Source of the DNA: RFSX01 sp964567435
GTDB taxonomy: Bacteria; Bacteroidota; Bacteroidia; Chitinophagales; Saprospiraceae
Reading direction: 5' to 3'
Assembly: GCA_964567435.1 (NCBI GenBank)
Contig: CAZMMQ010000007.1
Location: forward strand, 1 to 64,000
DNA length: 64,000 bases
This document shows, one piece after another, positions 17,101 through 26,035 of the stretch; position 1 is the first letter of the stretch, and every line of letters starts with the position of its first letter. The translations under genes were made by a program, and so were the position numbers. The notes under the pieces were generated by a model, which was not told the origin of the DNA, made no database searches, and saw nothing but the letters and a program-made list of their open reading frames with translations.

Positions 17101-20081
17101 TTATAATGTATTCTGTATATAACCTTAGAATCTTCATAAGGAGTTGACACATCAAGAATTATTTGATCTCCTGGCTGATAAGAATTCAGTGGAGAGGATA
17201 CCCATAATCGCTTAGTGGGTAGGGCCTTTTGACTTCTATCAGTTATGTGAAGATATCTCGTCTCTTTTACTTGATGATCATCTTTGTCCGTAGCTACAAA
17301 ATCCAATCTGTATACCCCATGCTCCAGTGTTTCAAAATCATTGACGATCATTTCACGTCCGGATTTATTGACTAATTTTTCTTTATTAAAAATGGGCCAT
17401 TGATCAGGATTAGATTCAGATCTATATACATCTAAAGGAAACATCTTAGAAAAAGAAATGCTATCTAAACTATGAAATTCTGCTACATCCCAATTCTTAT
17501 TTCTTTTTACATTTTGAGGATAATTTAATGCAGTGGCCATAATAGATACATCCACAGAAAGAGAAGCTCCATCAGCATTCTTTGAAACAATATTAATTTC
17601 AGGTTTATCTCCTTCAAATCTTTCTTCCTCCATTTCAATATTTAGATAGAATGGTACAGACCCTAGATTAATTGATTTTGCAACTGAAGCTGTTTCTCCT
17701 ATTTCATCTGTAATATCTACATAGGCTACATAATTATATCTTAGATAGTCATTGCCTGCAGACTTTGTAGGTATATCAAAACTGAATTGACCCTGCTTAT
17801 TAGTCTTCGTAATTCCATAGATGACTTGCTCGGCAGGACCTCGAGAAGGTATATGAAAATGAGATCTATAATACCAAGCAAATTCCTGCTTTTCTACTCT
17901 GTAACTTACCCTAGCATTCTGAATATTTATGCCACCATATGATTCTACCTTACCAGTAAGTGTAATGGTATCACCTAGTGTCGGTGAAGTATCCAAAGTG
18001 TCCATCTTCGCTAAAAGTTTTGGGCGCTTATATTCTTCAACCCTAATACTATGACTGCTCCTTCCGTTATTTGTTGTAAGATCTAGCCTATACTGACCAT
18101 TGAGTCCTGAAGTTGGTATTTTAAGGACACCATTGAAGCCACCATAACTATCTGAGTTGAACTCTTGCTCACTTATCACCTGTCGGTTGGCATCTTTCCA
18201 CACAAGTTTTACTTTTTCATTTGCAGCTATTTTAGGAACTTGCTTTTCAGAATAAGTCATGACCAATCCCTTATAATAGACGGACTGTCCTGGTCGATAT
18301 ATCGCCCTATCTGTAAAAACAGAAATTTGATTGGAAATTCTAGACCTTCTTCCACTATTAACATGATGATATTCTCGGAGGTCTAGAATGTCACTCCCCA
18401 TTATTAGCTTAAAGGTGAAATTCCTAGAGTCGCCATCGAATTTCACTCTGCCATTTTCATCCGAATATAATGTCGCTTTCAAAATCCATTCCCTATTTCG
18501 ATTCCTTGATTGATACTCATGCTCAAGAACCTCCGCTTTTACATCGGGTAATGGTCGTCCTGTCGTTCTATCCAAAATAAATATTTCAGATGCATCTGCA
18601 TTATCCAGACTGACATAGGCCAGATTACTAACATGAAAAACTGATATACTATAACTGTCTGTCTCCTTGATCTTACCGTCTAGATTATTTTGCACAACCA
18701 TGCAATAAGTACCTACAGGCAGGCCATTCATGGCAAATTCCTTAGTATGCCAGATATAATCTTCTGACTGGTCTAACTCGAAAATACCTAATTTTACTTT
18801 TTCTAATCTACTGACAATTTCAAGGCGTTGGGAATGGTCATAAACTTTGTTAAGTTCTTCTTGTTTCTTTTCGGTTAATCTATGAATGGAATACTGAAGT
18901 TGAGGCGTATTGCGATATCTTACAAGTGATAAGAATGGTGAGTTTGGTTTATTCACTTGCTCTAATTCAATTTTAAACTCTTTTAATTTAATTCTTGATT
19001 CAGCTTGCTCTATATACTTATCAAAATAACTATCATATTCACTTGATTTCAATTCAGATATTAATTGAGCTGCTTGATACCAATAGTTGATCTTTCCTTG
19101 GTCTCTGTTATCTGCATTATTGATGTAGTAATTAACTAAATCTAGAGTGGGATATTCTACCCCATTCTGACCTCTATTATTTGCAATTAATTTTTGCAGG
19201 GTAGATATATATACGACATCCTTTTCATTAAAGACTGCGTTTCGAAAGACATAATCTATCCTTTGAGTTTCAAGCCAAATACGTTGTTGCAGATTGAGTT
19301 TTGCATCATTATTAGTTTTCTCAAATATCCAGAGAACCATATTATGGATATCAGAGAAGTTTGAATTGGATGGCACGAAACTCTCATTTTCACTATTTGA
19401 TTTTTCAAAATATTCTGGACCATTAAATTTCAGGTGTCCAACAGGTAACCCGACGAAGGCATTGCTTTGTACAAAATGTTTGATACATCTTAGATGCAAT
19501 AACTGTGTGAGGGAAGCGGCTTTTAGGTTTGCCTTTTCATCTTTAGCCTTTTCCAGAAGTACATCCAAATCTTGTAAAACAAGATCTGAAGATACGTTCA
19601 ACGATTGGAGATAATATTCAGCAGCTTTTCTTTGTATACTTTCTAAGCTAGAAAAGACCAAATCATCATTTGGTTGTAAGTCATCATTTCCAAGTTGAGT
19701 TCTATCCTGAAATCTATAAGCATTTCTAATACCATAATTATGGTAGAGCTCTCCCAATAGTGAAGCATAAATGGATTTTCCATCATTAGACTTTATGGTG
19801 CCTAACTCCTTCTCCATGTCAAGAATTTCTTGAGCAGGATCTTCATCCTTAATCTGTCGTGATAATTTAGATCTGTAAATAATGGCTTTAATCAGTTGAT
19901 CATCCCTATTCTCAGCGATAGATTTCTGATAGATCTTCTCCACGATCCCCATGGCAGTCTGAGGAAACCTACTTTCTTGAGACTCTACTTGTGCCCACAA
20001 TTCATCATACTCGTCGTTTGAACTAAAATCTAACATACCGGATGGGATTAACCCCATGAGAATAATCATTAAATACTTCAT
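14106..20081 (-). CDS. Large alpha-2-macroglobulin family protein
   Basis: 1991 residues with an N-terminal signal peptide. The order of regions fits a bacterial alpha-2-macroglobulin: helical N-terminal part (about 25-400), macroglobulin domains including the MG2 signature FTDRAIYRPGQSVYYKG (about 587-603), a linker rich in acidic and Ser residues near 1180-1220, the A2M core (FLPRFIRQGDKIEFTAKVSN, about 1290), an alpha/alpha-toroid thioester-like domain (about 1450-1780) and a C-terminal receptor-like domain. The CxEQ thioester that traps proteases in classical members is absent; the matching stretch reads SSLSRFNALYATSL. It probably acts as a periplasmic or envelope protease-binding protein. 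First after a 90-bp gap in the guaA-to-glycosyltransferase run. Confidence 0.9.
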   Translation of the reverse strand: MKYLMIILMGLIPSGMLDFSSNDEYDELWAQVESQESRFPQTAMGIVEKIYQKSIAENRDDQLIKAIIYRSKLSRQIKDEDPAQEILDMEKELGTIKSNDGKSIYASLLGELYHNYGIRNAYRFQDRTQLGNDDLQPNDDLVFSSLESIQRKAAEYYLQSLNVSSDLVLQDLDVLLEKAKDEKANLKAASLTQLLHLRCIKHFVQSNAFVGLPVGHLKFNGPEYFEKSNSENESFVPSNSNFSDIHNMVLWIFEKTNNDAKLNLQQRIWLETQRIDYVFRNAVFNEKDVVYISTLQKLIANNRGQNGVEYPTLDLVNYYINNADNRDQGKINYWYQAAQLISELKSSEYDSYFDKYIEQAESRIKLKEFKIELEQVNKPNSPFLSLVRYRNTPQLQYSIHRLTEKKQEELNKVYDHSQRLEIVSRLEKVKLGIFELDQSEDYIWHTKEFAMNGLPVGTYCMVVQNNLDGKIKETDSYSISVFHVSNLAYVSLDNADASEIFILDRTTGRPLPDVKAEVLEHEYQSRNRNREWILKATLYSDENGRVKFDGDSRNFTFKLIMGSDILDLREYHHVNSGRRSRISNQISVFTDRAIYRPGQSVYYKGLVMTYSEKQVPKIAANEKVKLVWKDANRQVISEQEFNSDSYGGFNGVLKIPTSGLNGQYRLDLTTNNGRSSHSIRVEEYKRPKLLAKMDTLDTSPTLGDTITLTGKVESYGGINIQNARVSYRVEKQEFAWYYRSHFHIPSRGPAEQVIYGITKTNKQGQFSFDIPTKSAGNDYLRYNYVAYVDITDEIGETASVAKSINLGSVPFYLNIEMEEERFEGDKPEINIVSKNADGASLSVDVSIMATALNYPQNVKRNKNWDVAEFHSLDSISFSKMFPLDVYRSESNPDQWPIFNKEKLVNKSGREMIVNDFETLEHGVYRLDFVATDKDDHQVKETRYLHITDRSQKALPTKRLWVSSPLNSYQPGDQIILDVSTPYEDSKVIYRIHYNRSTKETQWMSLNPAGRIEYGVGNQDLGGFSIDIAMVKDNRLYTHKVDINVPWTEKELAIEYVTFRDKIEPGSQENWQLRIKDVNGKNIAGRLTAAMYDASLDQFLNHRWQKVFYPKYRGYHSWRGAGFNNGRTYSYIPHVGVTPFYVQGYTPMLNTFGLLGKGASRYVTHGGFPEGAVFDKAAAPRETMMASTDSNISRRGKAANLQVEAETANDFDLSSDLNDDIPLDDFSIRENLKETVFFMPDLEVKNGVVDLDFTMNEALTKWNLLLFAYDKNFAYTFDSKSIVTQKKLMVEPFLPRFIRQGDKIEFTAKVSNLTEELISANAKIEVLDAVTGESITSNLIYTSLEIPTNVKAGVSETVSWLVNVPEDYNSPVIIRVIVSGGNHTDGEQVILPILSNRILITESQPFHVTKGETQDVVVESLKKLEESKTIESQNYTIELTTNPAWLVVKSIPFLLSNEAPSSLSRFNALYATSLMKHLIQKEPQIKSVLKQWQGANLQSPLTKNQDLKLDDLNETPWVQEALDEEERMSLLSVYLDENYVTSKISENLKSLNKYKLNNGGYSWMPGGKDNWHTTQSILEGLGHLQKLGVPLDYSEVGIEQSVEYLDSRFLEHRKKFRLTDEEHLSPVVLHYLYVRSFFSKLNKSNKVEEEVNKVFKKLEDSWFNYSTYTQGLIAYSALRSGRDSLVLNIKKSLLERLIRNEEVGYYWNDLAGYYWYNSDISKQALMIELFHELDADPKLISNLKLWLLKNKQTNRWRTQSGTSKACYAFLLGEESLIEPNNEIRILLPRLSESIKPNNKELQSGYIRKDFSSSNISASLSDMTIENPSNTDVWGAAYWQYYDDISAVEKMTDTPLSLSKTVFKVMNTDGGEKLFEIEAEQGLTIGDRIRIRLTITADRPMEFVELKDWRGSGVGPINTLSRYKRQDGLGYYETTKDLSTIFYFSRIPKGNWVLEYDLQVTHKGEFVNSLAQIQSVYSPEFGSYSSGVQLRIK

Positions 20082-20171
20082 TAATGTGATTTACCTAATA
20101 GATGGACTTATATTATCTAATACATATTCTCAGACAAGAAAATTCTAAAAATGTCTGATTTATGACACAAT

Positions 20172-21233
20172 TTATAGACCTGGGGTCAATTCAAATCTAG
20201 ACAAGTCTACATCAGATGACAAGGCTACCTGGTCTATCAATAAGTCAGCCATCTTTTGTGACCAATACGGTGCCAATGATGTACCCTTAGTCCCCATCCC
20301 ATTAAACAAGAATAGGATCTCGAATGTAGGGTGCTGTCCGAGCAAAGGTCTACGGCCTTTTACACTAGGACGGATACCTGACAGATGAGATATCACTTTG
20401 TAAGGAACACTTAATAACGTGTTCAATTTCTGAGTCCAAAGTTGCTTAAATTTTATGGTTGGCAAATTATTAGAAGAGTCCCATTCATATCCTCCACCGG
20501 TCCAAAAGGAATGTCTATCTATTGGTGCTATAAATATTTTGTCCCTTAGGAGCTTTTCGGTTGGTAGTACCTCATCGATAACCACCTCAAACGATTCTCC
20601 CTTTGCGGGTTGGTAAGGGAGGTAGCTAAAGGGTGAGTCTATCGCAGACTTATAACCGGTACAATCTACTACCTTAGTAAAGGTCTCTTCACCAAAACTA
20701 ATAGTGCTTTGATTCTTTATCAAATGAAAATCAAATTGGTCTTCGATAAGTTGGTTATGCTCGAGCAAGTACTTTCGATAACTTTTTACAAGTAAAGGCA
20801 CATCCACTTTAAATGCTTGAGTAATTTCTCCATACCTTTTGGTTTGACGTAAAAGAGATGCATAACCCCCAAGGCTGGCTTCTACGACATAGTCTTTGTA
20901 CCCTGGTCTGCTTGTCGATTCTGTCCAACGATTTTCTTCTGCGTTTGACTCAAAAGAACGAAGGATGTTATGCGCCGTTATCAGTTTTACGTCCAGTAGT
21001 TTTTCTAAGGAAATGTACATCTGCTGAGCCACAGACAATAGATCATCGATCATCCAACTCTTGACATAACGTCTACCAGTAATTGGATTAATAATTCCAG
21101 CAGCAGCTAAGGTGGCTGCAGACTCATGATTATTATCAATGACCATATGACTGATGCGGCGTTGAGTGAACTCAAATGAAAGAATTGTCCCTGCAAGTCC
21201 TTGGCCAACAATCAGAATATGTTCTTTTGACAT
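20172..21233 (-). CDS. FAD-dependent oxidoreductase (DAO family)
   Basis: 353 residues. The N-terminal Rossmann dinucleotide motif is ILIVGQGLAGTILS (6-19), followed by LAAAGIINPITGRRYVKSW (about 42-60), a pattern typical of D-amino-acid-oxidase-fold enzymes. The C-terminal part has GIRPSVKGRRPLLGQHP and GMGTKGTSLAPYWS, resembling the FAD-closing segment of DAO and MnmC-C proteins. Substrate unknown; an amine or imino acid is typical for the fold. Its ATG overlaps the YjbR gene stop by one base, so the two are translationally coupled. Confidence 0.85.
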   Translation of the reverse strand: MSKEHILIVGQGLAGTILSFEFTQRRISHMVIDNNHESAATLAAAGIINPITGRRYVKSWMIDDLLSVAQQMYISLEKLLDVKLITAHNILRSFESNAEENRWTESTSRPGYKDYVVEASLGGYASLLRQTKRYGEITQAFKVDVPLLVKSYRKYLLEHNQLIEDQFDFHLIKNQSTISFGEETFTKVVDCTGYKSAIDSPFSYLPYQPAKGESFEVVIDEVLPTEKLLRDKIFIAPIDRHSFWTGGGYEWDSSNNLPTIKFKQLWTQKLNTLLSVPYKVISHLSGIRPSVKGRRPLLGQHPTFEILFLFNGMGTKGTSLAPYWSQKMADLLIDQVALSSDVDLSRFELTPGL

Positions 21234-21589
21234 TAGTCTTGGGGTATGGTTTCTTTTATCTTCCTCGGCAATTTGGAATAAACAAGATCATACGAATGAT
21301 GCACTAATTTGACAATCAAGTCTTCATCCAATTCATCCTCGATATAGACTGTGTTCCAATGCTTCTTACTCATGTGCCATCCTGGAATGATTTGTGGGTG
21401 AGATTCGCGAAGTTCCTCTGACCATTCAGGATCAGCTTTAAGATTGACACGTGGAATGTCTTCATCCAGAGGAAGAATAGCAAACATTTTACCTCCTACT
21501 TTAAATACTAAAGTCACATCATCAAATGGTAGGGTCTCTTCTGCCCCATTCTTAGATAAACAGAGTTCTCTGAATTGCTCTATGTTCAT
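21233..21589 (-). CDS. MmcQ/YjbR family protein
   Basis: 118 residues, the normal length for this small CyaY-like-fold family. Conserved pieces include TLPFDDVTLVFKVGGKMFAI (about 19-38) and PGWHMSKKHWNTVYI (about 69-83). Members are called DNA-binding by one structural study, but their role is not established. It overlaps trmH by 4 bases at its start (ATGA) and the oxidoreductase by 1 base at its stop, so it sits inside a coupled operon. Confidence 0.88.
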   Translation of the reverse strand: MNIEQFRELCLSKNGAEETLPFDDVTLVFKVGGKMFAILPLDEDIPRVNLKADPEWSEELRESHPQIIPGWHMSKKHWNTVYIEDELDEDLIVKLVHHSYDLVYSKLPRKIKETIPQD

Positions 21590-22194
21590 AAGTTATACCT
21601 AACGTTGTGCTGATCTATATAATGGTTATACAATTCTTCATTGGGTTCACCATCTTCATACATTCCTGCCTCTTTCCTTTGTCTACATGCTTCATATAGT
21701 GTTATAGCACAGGCTACAGAAATATTTAGCGAATTGACCATACCAAACTGAGGAATGATAAAATTCCCTTTAGTATAAGATAGTGCTTCTTCAGATATTC
21801 CAGCCTTTTCATTCCCAAAGAGAAAAGCCACTTTACCTGTCATTTCGAGGTCATACAGGCTCTTACTTTCTTTCCCAAGATGTGTTGCATATATTGAATC
21901 GTACTTACTATTGACTGCTGCGAAGCAAGACGCTACATCTCTATACAAATGAATATCCAGCCATTTTCTTACTCCCGTTGCACTTCCTTTTACATGGTCC
22001 AATCGTGATTCTTCAAGATGATCTTCTGTATATAAAATATATAACTCTTGAATGCCTACTGAGTCACAAGTTCTCATGACAGCCCCGATGTTATGAGGGT
22101 CATGCACATTTTCTATGATGATTGTCATCTCCTGCCTGGCAGCAGCTACCCTTGCAAATTTTTCTAGCCTTTGTTCTGTAATCAGTTTACTCAT
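21586..22194 (-). CDS. trmH: tRNA (guanosine-18-2'-O)-methyltransferase, TrmH/SpoU family
   Basis: About 202 residues from the ATG at 22194 (MSKLITEQRLEKF...), which fits the family N-terminus and overlaps the upstream lipoprotein stop by 8 bp; a start further upstream would add 31 residues encoded inside that gene. The SPOUT knot motifs are present: motif 1 NVHDPHNIGAVMRTCDSVGI, motif 2 FLFGNEKAGIS and motif 3 IPQFGMVNSLNISVACAITL. The short form with an NxxDPxNIGAV start is typical of TrmH acting on Gm18 of tRNA. Exact nucleotide specificity is inferred. Confidence 0.88.
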   Translation of the reverse strand: MSKLITEQRLEKFARVAAARQEMTIIIENVHDPHNIGAVMRTCDSVGIQELYILYTEDHLEESRLDHVKGSATGVRKWLDIHLYRDVASCFAAVNSKYDSIYATHLGKESKSLYDLEMTGKVAFLFGNEKAGISEEALSYTKGNFIIPQFGMVNSLNISVACAITLYEACRQRKEAGMYEDGEPNEELYNHYIDQHNVRYNL

Positions 22195-23566
22195 CAGAAC
22201 GAGAAGTGAAGTAATTATTCTTAAATTCCAGAATGTATAAATGGTTATTTTGAAAATACTGAATATTCTCAAAGCTATCATTAGCACCTGCTTCGAAGAC
22301 CTTTAGGACTTCAAACTCAGTTTGGTATAAACTGGCTTCATAGGTATCCAGAAAATATTGAAATTTCTTACCATAATTTTTGAGGCTCCGTCCTACAAAC
22401 ATCATCATATCGAATCCTTCAAAAACTTCCTCTGTTGGGAAATCTCGATATTTGTCAAAATAGTTTTGCCTAAACTCATTGACCTCATCGGATCCTCTGT
22501 CCAGATATGACGTCCTGCAGATACGCATATTCAGATTGCTATAATGCTCAAAGGTTATCTTATTTGATTCCAATAAAATTGGCATTCCATATAGAACAAC
22601 GTTATTTAGCCCTTTCTCTCCAGATAGCTTTCTAACTGCATTATACACGAAGGTCTCATCATCCACAAAGGACCAATTAGGAAGTATGAATACGGTTGTC
22701 TTATCCTCAATGAAAACCTCTTGATAAGCATACTCTCCTAACAAAAGAGAATCTTCCTCTAGATATAATTCTTGGAACTGTCCTGGTAAATCCTCATCAC
22801 CATCTGCTACCTGTTGTATGTATTTCATCATCCCTCTGTCCTTCCTATTCTTTCTGCCTAATAAAAACACCTGATCATTTTCGTAATTATTTTTTACATC
22901 ATCTACAATCTTATTCATGTGGTTTTTGAGGCTTGGATTAAGCTGTACATAATAAGGATTATCAGATGTGACTTTAGTACTAGATAGCCAAGGTGAAATG
23001 ACGGGGATTTCATTATTCTTTCCGTACTGCGCCGTAGATGCTAATTGTCCTCTTTCCTTGGGGCCGATGATGACATCTGCATTTCTGCATTGCTGTAACT
23101 TTTCGCTAAAGTCGCCTGACTCTGCATCGAACACAGATACCTGAAGGGATATATCTTCTTGCTCTAAAGTTTCTAGAGCCATCATAGTACCTGCATAGTA
23201 ATTGGTCATTCGACCAAGGTTACTTTCAACTTTGTTAGCATCAGTTAGTTGGTTGTTCTCCAGACCAAATGGATATAGCAAAGCGACCTTATAGAATGGT
23301 CTTTTATCTAAATCTAGATCTTCTATAGTTTTTTCATATTCAGCAAGGCGATCTATCTCTGTCCAATATATGGTGTCCAACTCTTGTGCTCTGGTAGTTT
23401 TCTTTGTTGCTTCTATAGGTTCCCTACCAGGAGTCATCACGGTATCATCCTGCGTAGTCTTCTTACTACCTGTACAAGAAGATAATCCAAATATGATTGC
23501 GATTGAGAGTAAATAATAAAGTCTACTCCCATTCAATAGTCGCTGGGGGTTTTGTGCTGATATCAT
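22187..23566 (-). CDS. Periplasmic-binding-protein-like lipoprotein
   Basis: 459 residues with a lipoprotein signal (YYLLSIAIIFGLSSC). The ATG at 23566 lies 44 bp inside guaA; a TTG at 23536 would give the shorter and more typical signal MNGSRLYYLLSIAIIFGLSS. The body resembles a type 1 periplasmic-binding (Leu/Ile/Val receptor-like) fold: VALLYPFGLENNQ, NADVIIGPKERG, PVISPWLSST, a hinge region and GFDMMMFVG. Such lipoproteins are common in Bacteroidota without a cognate transporter and may bind envelope ligands. No ABC transporter genes adjoin it. It lies between guaA and trmH in a coupled operon. Confidence 0.75.
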   Translation of the reverse strand: MISAQNPQRLLNGSRLYYLLSIAIIFGLSSCTGSKKTTQDDTVMTPGREPIEATKKTTRAQELDTIYWTEIDRLAEYEKTIEDLDLDKRPFYKVALLYPFGLENNQLTDANKVESNLGRMTNYYAGTMMALETLEQEDISLQVSVFDAESGDFSEKLQQCRNADVIIGPKERGQLASTAQYGKNNEIPVISPWLSSTKVTSDNPYYVQLNPSLKNHMNKIVDDVKNNYENDQVFLLGRKNRKDRGMMKYIQQVADGDEDLPGQFQELYLEEDSLLLGEYAYQEVFIEDKTTVFILPNWSFVDDETFVYNAVRKLSGEKGLNNVVLYGMPILLESNKITFEHYSNLNMRICRTSYLDRGSDEVNEFRQNYFDKYRDFPTEEVFEGFDMMMFVGRSLKNYGKKFQYFLDTYEASLYQTEFEVLKVFEAGANDSFENIQYFQNNHLYILEFKNNYFTSRSDE

Positions 23567-25061
23567 AGACTACTCTATTTATTCCTCTAACTTTATTGAT
23601 AATTTCGTTCGATATATTGCCGAGCAGATCATAAGGTAATTTACTCCATTCTGCAGTCATCCCATCTTTACTCAATACCGCTCTTAGAGCTACAACATTT
23701 TCGTATGTCCTTTCATCTCCCATTACTCCAACGCTTTGCACTGGTAGTAAGATTGTGCCTGCCTGCCAAACTTTATCATACCAACCACTCTGCTTTAGAT
23801 TAGATATGAAGATATGATCTGCTTCTTGATTTAGCTCAATTCTCGCCTTTGTCAATTCTCCTAATACTCTGATGGCCATCCCAGGTCCTGGAAACGGATG
23901 TCGTCCTACAAAAGACTCATGCAAACCCAAGGACTGTCCTACCGTCCTCACCTCATCCTTGAACAGCGTTCGTAAGGGCTCTACTAACTTAAGATCTAAG
24001 TGATCTGGTAATCCACCAACATTATGGTGAGACTTAATAGTGGCGGAAGGCCCTTTCACAGATACAGATTCAATGACGTCAGGATATATTGTGCCTTGTG
24101 CTAACCACTTAATATCTGACATCTTAGAGGCTTGATCTTGAAAAACATCGATAAATACCCTCCCGATTACCTTTCTTTTCTTCTCGGGATCTTTGACCCC
24201 TTCAAGTTCTGTTAAAAAAGTCTCAGATGCGTCGACACCAACTACATTAATATTGAGTGCTTTGTAAGCTTGCAGTACATCATGATATTCATTTTTCCTT
24301 AGCAGCCCATTATTGACAAAGATTCCAGTGAGATTATTACCGATGGCCTTATGCAAGAGCAAAGCAGCTACTGTAGAGTCCACCCCACCAGACAAGCCAA
24401 GAATAACCTTATCATCTCCAAGCTTAGCCTTCAGCTCTTGTACAGTAGAATCTATAAATGCATCAGGCGTCCAAGTCTTACTACAACCCACTATATGAGT
24501 CAAAAAATTGTCTAAAATCTGCTTGCCTTCTAAGGTATGGGTAACTTCAGGATGAAATTGTAAGCAGGTAATTGTGTGCTTGAACCTACCCTCATCTGAT
24601 TTGAATATTGCGACAGGAATACTATCTGTATCCGCAAGAACTGTAAATCCTTCTGGAATGGATTTTATACTATCTCCATGCGACATCCATACTTGGCTAC
24701 CAGTATTGATGCCGTCAAGAATCTTATCGTTGTGTTTGATATTTACGACAGCTTTTCCATATTCCCGCTTTTCAGACTTCTCGACCTTGCCTCCGAATTG
24801 CTTCGCTGCCAACTGAGCTCCATAGCAGATACCTAGTACAGGTTGGTGTTCCAATATAGACTCTAAATTTTTTTCTAATCTGTGCTCATCATTTACAGAA
24901 AATGGGCTTCCAGAAAGTATAACCCCTTTGATATCTGGATGAGTCAAGTCAATCTCCTTATTATAGGGATGGATCTCAGAATATACACTGAGTTCTCGAA
25001 GCCTTCGCGCAATCAATTGAGTATACTGAGACCCAAAATCAAATATGATAATCTTTTCCAT
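23523..25061 (-). CDS. guaA: GMP synthase (glutamine-hydrolysing)
   Basis: 512 residues from the ATG at 25061 (MEKIIIFDFGSQYTQLIARR), preferred over the GTG nine bases upstream because it starts the conserved motif. It makes GMP from XMP, ATP and glutamine. The class I amidotransferase has its nucleophile in GICYGAQ (about 77-83) and HPEVTHT; the ATP-pyrophosphatase P-loop is LGLSGGVDST (about 221-230); the C-terminal dimer domain is intact. First gene of the leftward run with the lipoprotein, trmH, YjbR and the oxidoreductase. Confidence 0.97.
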   Translation of the reverse strand: MEKIIIFDFGSQYTQLIARRLRELSVYSEIHPYNKEIDLTHPDIKGVILSGSPFSVNDEHRLEKNLESILEHQPVLGICYGAQLAAKQFGGKVEKSEKREYGKAVVNIKHNDKILDGINTGSQVWMSHGDSIKSIPEGFTVLADTDSIPVAIFKSDEGRFKHTITCLQFHPEVTHTLEGKQILDNFLTHIVGCSKTWTPDAFIDSTVQELKAKLGDDKVILGLSGGVDSTVAALLLHKAIGNNLTGIFVNNGLLRKNEYHDVLQAYKALNINVVGVDASETFLTELEGVKDPEKKRKVIGRVFIDVFQDQASKMSDIKWLAQGTIYPDVIESVSVKGPSATIKSHHNVGGLPDHLDLKLVEPLRTLFKDEVRTVGQSLGLHESFVGRHPFPGPGMAIRVLGELTKARIELNQEADHIFISNLKQSGWYDKVWQAGTILLPVQSVGVMGDERTYENVVALRAVLSKDGMTAEWSKLPYDLLGNISNEIINKVRGINRVVYDISTKPPATIEWE

Positions 25062-25213
25062 GAAGGCCACAAATATACTCAGGATGATGGTTTTCGCCTG
25101 ATATCTTACTTAGATTAAGACCAGATAATGGCAGATATCACCTAGAAATAAATTTTTAGCAATGGTGGCGTATGAAATCTTGTAGAATTATTATAAGATC
25201 TAAGTGCGATATC

Positions 25214-25810
25214 TTACCTCAGAGTCACAGATACTTTGTCAGATTCCTTGTCGTTCGGATACATATTTGTAACAATCGAATTAGAAGCCACGCCATTTAT
25301 CTCAAAATATTTTTTACAAGCATCTAACCTATTTTTTACTAATTCCATGCTCTTTTCACTTTCTGCTACATGGAATGATTCCAATAATACAGACGTTGCC
25401 CTGCCAGACTTAATTTTTGAAGCATGATCCTTAATATCATTAATAGCCAAGTCTGATAATAAAGCAGAATCATTTTCAAACTTGAAGTAGTTTCCACTGA
25501 TTATTGGTGAATCTGATATCTTAGATTTTGAAATAACAAGTGAAGTTGCTGGCTTGACATATTGGTCCTGTGCTAAGGAAGCACCTCCTTGGCTATTTAC
25601 CCTCAGATTAGCGTATTGAAATTTATTAGCCTTCTGAGTCTTCTCAAAATTGGACATATAGGTACTTACTTCTCCCTTTATTTCTTTGATTTCTGTTCCG
25701 TCAAGTATGACCTTTGTAGGAATGCCGTTGATTAATACGATACTTTGGGACGATATACCAAGAGGGGATAAGCTTAGCATTAGAATCAATATTTTGCTAA
25801 TACTTTTCAT
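25214..25810 (-). CDS. Secreted protein with OmpA-like C-terminal domain
   Basis: 198 residues. Signal peptide MKSISKILILMLSLSPLGISS. Residues about 105-198 follow the OmpA_C pattern: KFENDSALLSDLAINDIKDH for the first strand and helix, SVLLESFHVAESEKS for the second, LVKNRLDACKKYFEINGV for the conserved Arg-containing helix, and the closing strand VSVTLR. The N-terminal 80 residues are unrecognised. OmpA-like domains usually bind peptidoglycan; the canonical Asp is not clearly present, so binding is uncertain. It lies 143 bp downstream in sequence from the guaA start and is transcribed alone. Confidence 0.6.
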   Translation of the reverse strand: MKSISKILILMLSLSPLGISSQSIVLINGIPTKVILDGTEIKEIKGEVSTYMSNFEKTQKANKFQYANLRVNSQGGASLAQDQYVKPATSLVISKSKISDSPIISGNYFKFENDSALLSDLAINDIKDHASKIKSGRATSVLLESFHVAESEKSMELVKNRLDACKKYFEINGVASNSIVTNMYPNDKESDKVSVTLR

Positions 25811-26035
25811 GGGTTTGGATTTTGGATTAAAATTTAATACGCAAATCGTCGGTTATTACTTTGTGTGTTAATTATAAAATTCACAATAAAGTTCGGATAA
25901 AATATAAGTGTAAACACGGATATTGGCATTTTATCATGCAGAATAGCCGCTTTTTAACAAAAAAATGGTGAAATTTTTCCCTGAATTAGGATAAAATAGA
26001 TGAGAAATTGTAATTAAATAAAGAAAAAGAGACGA

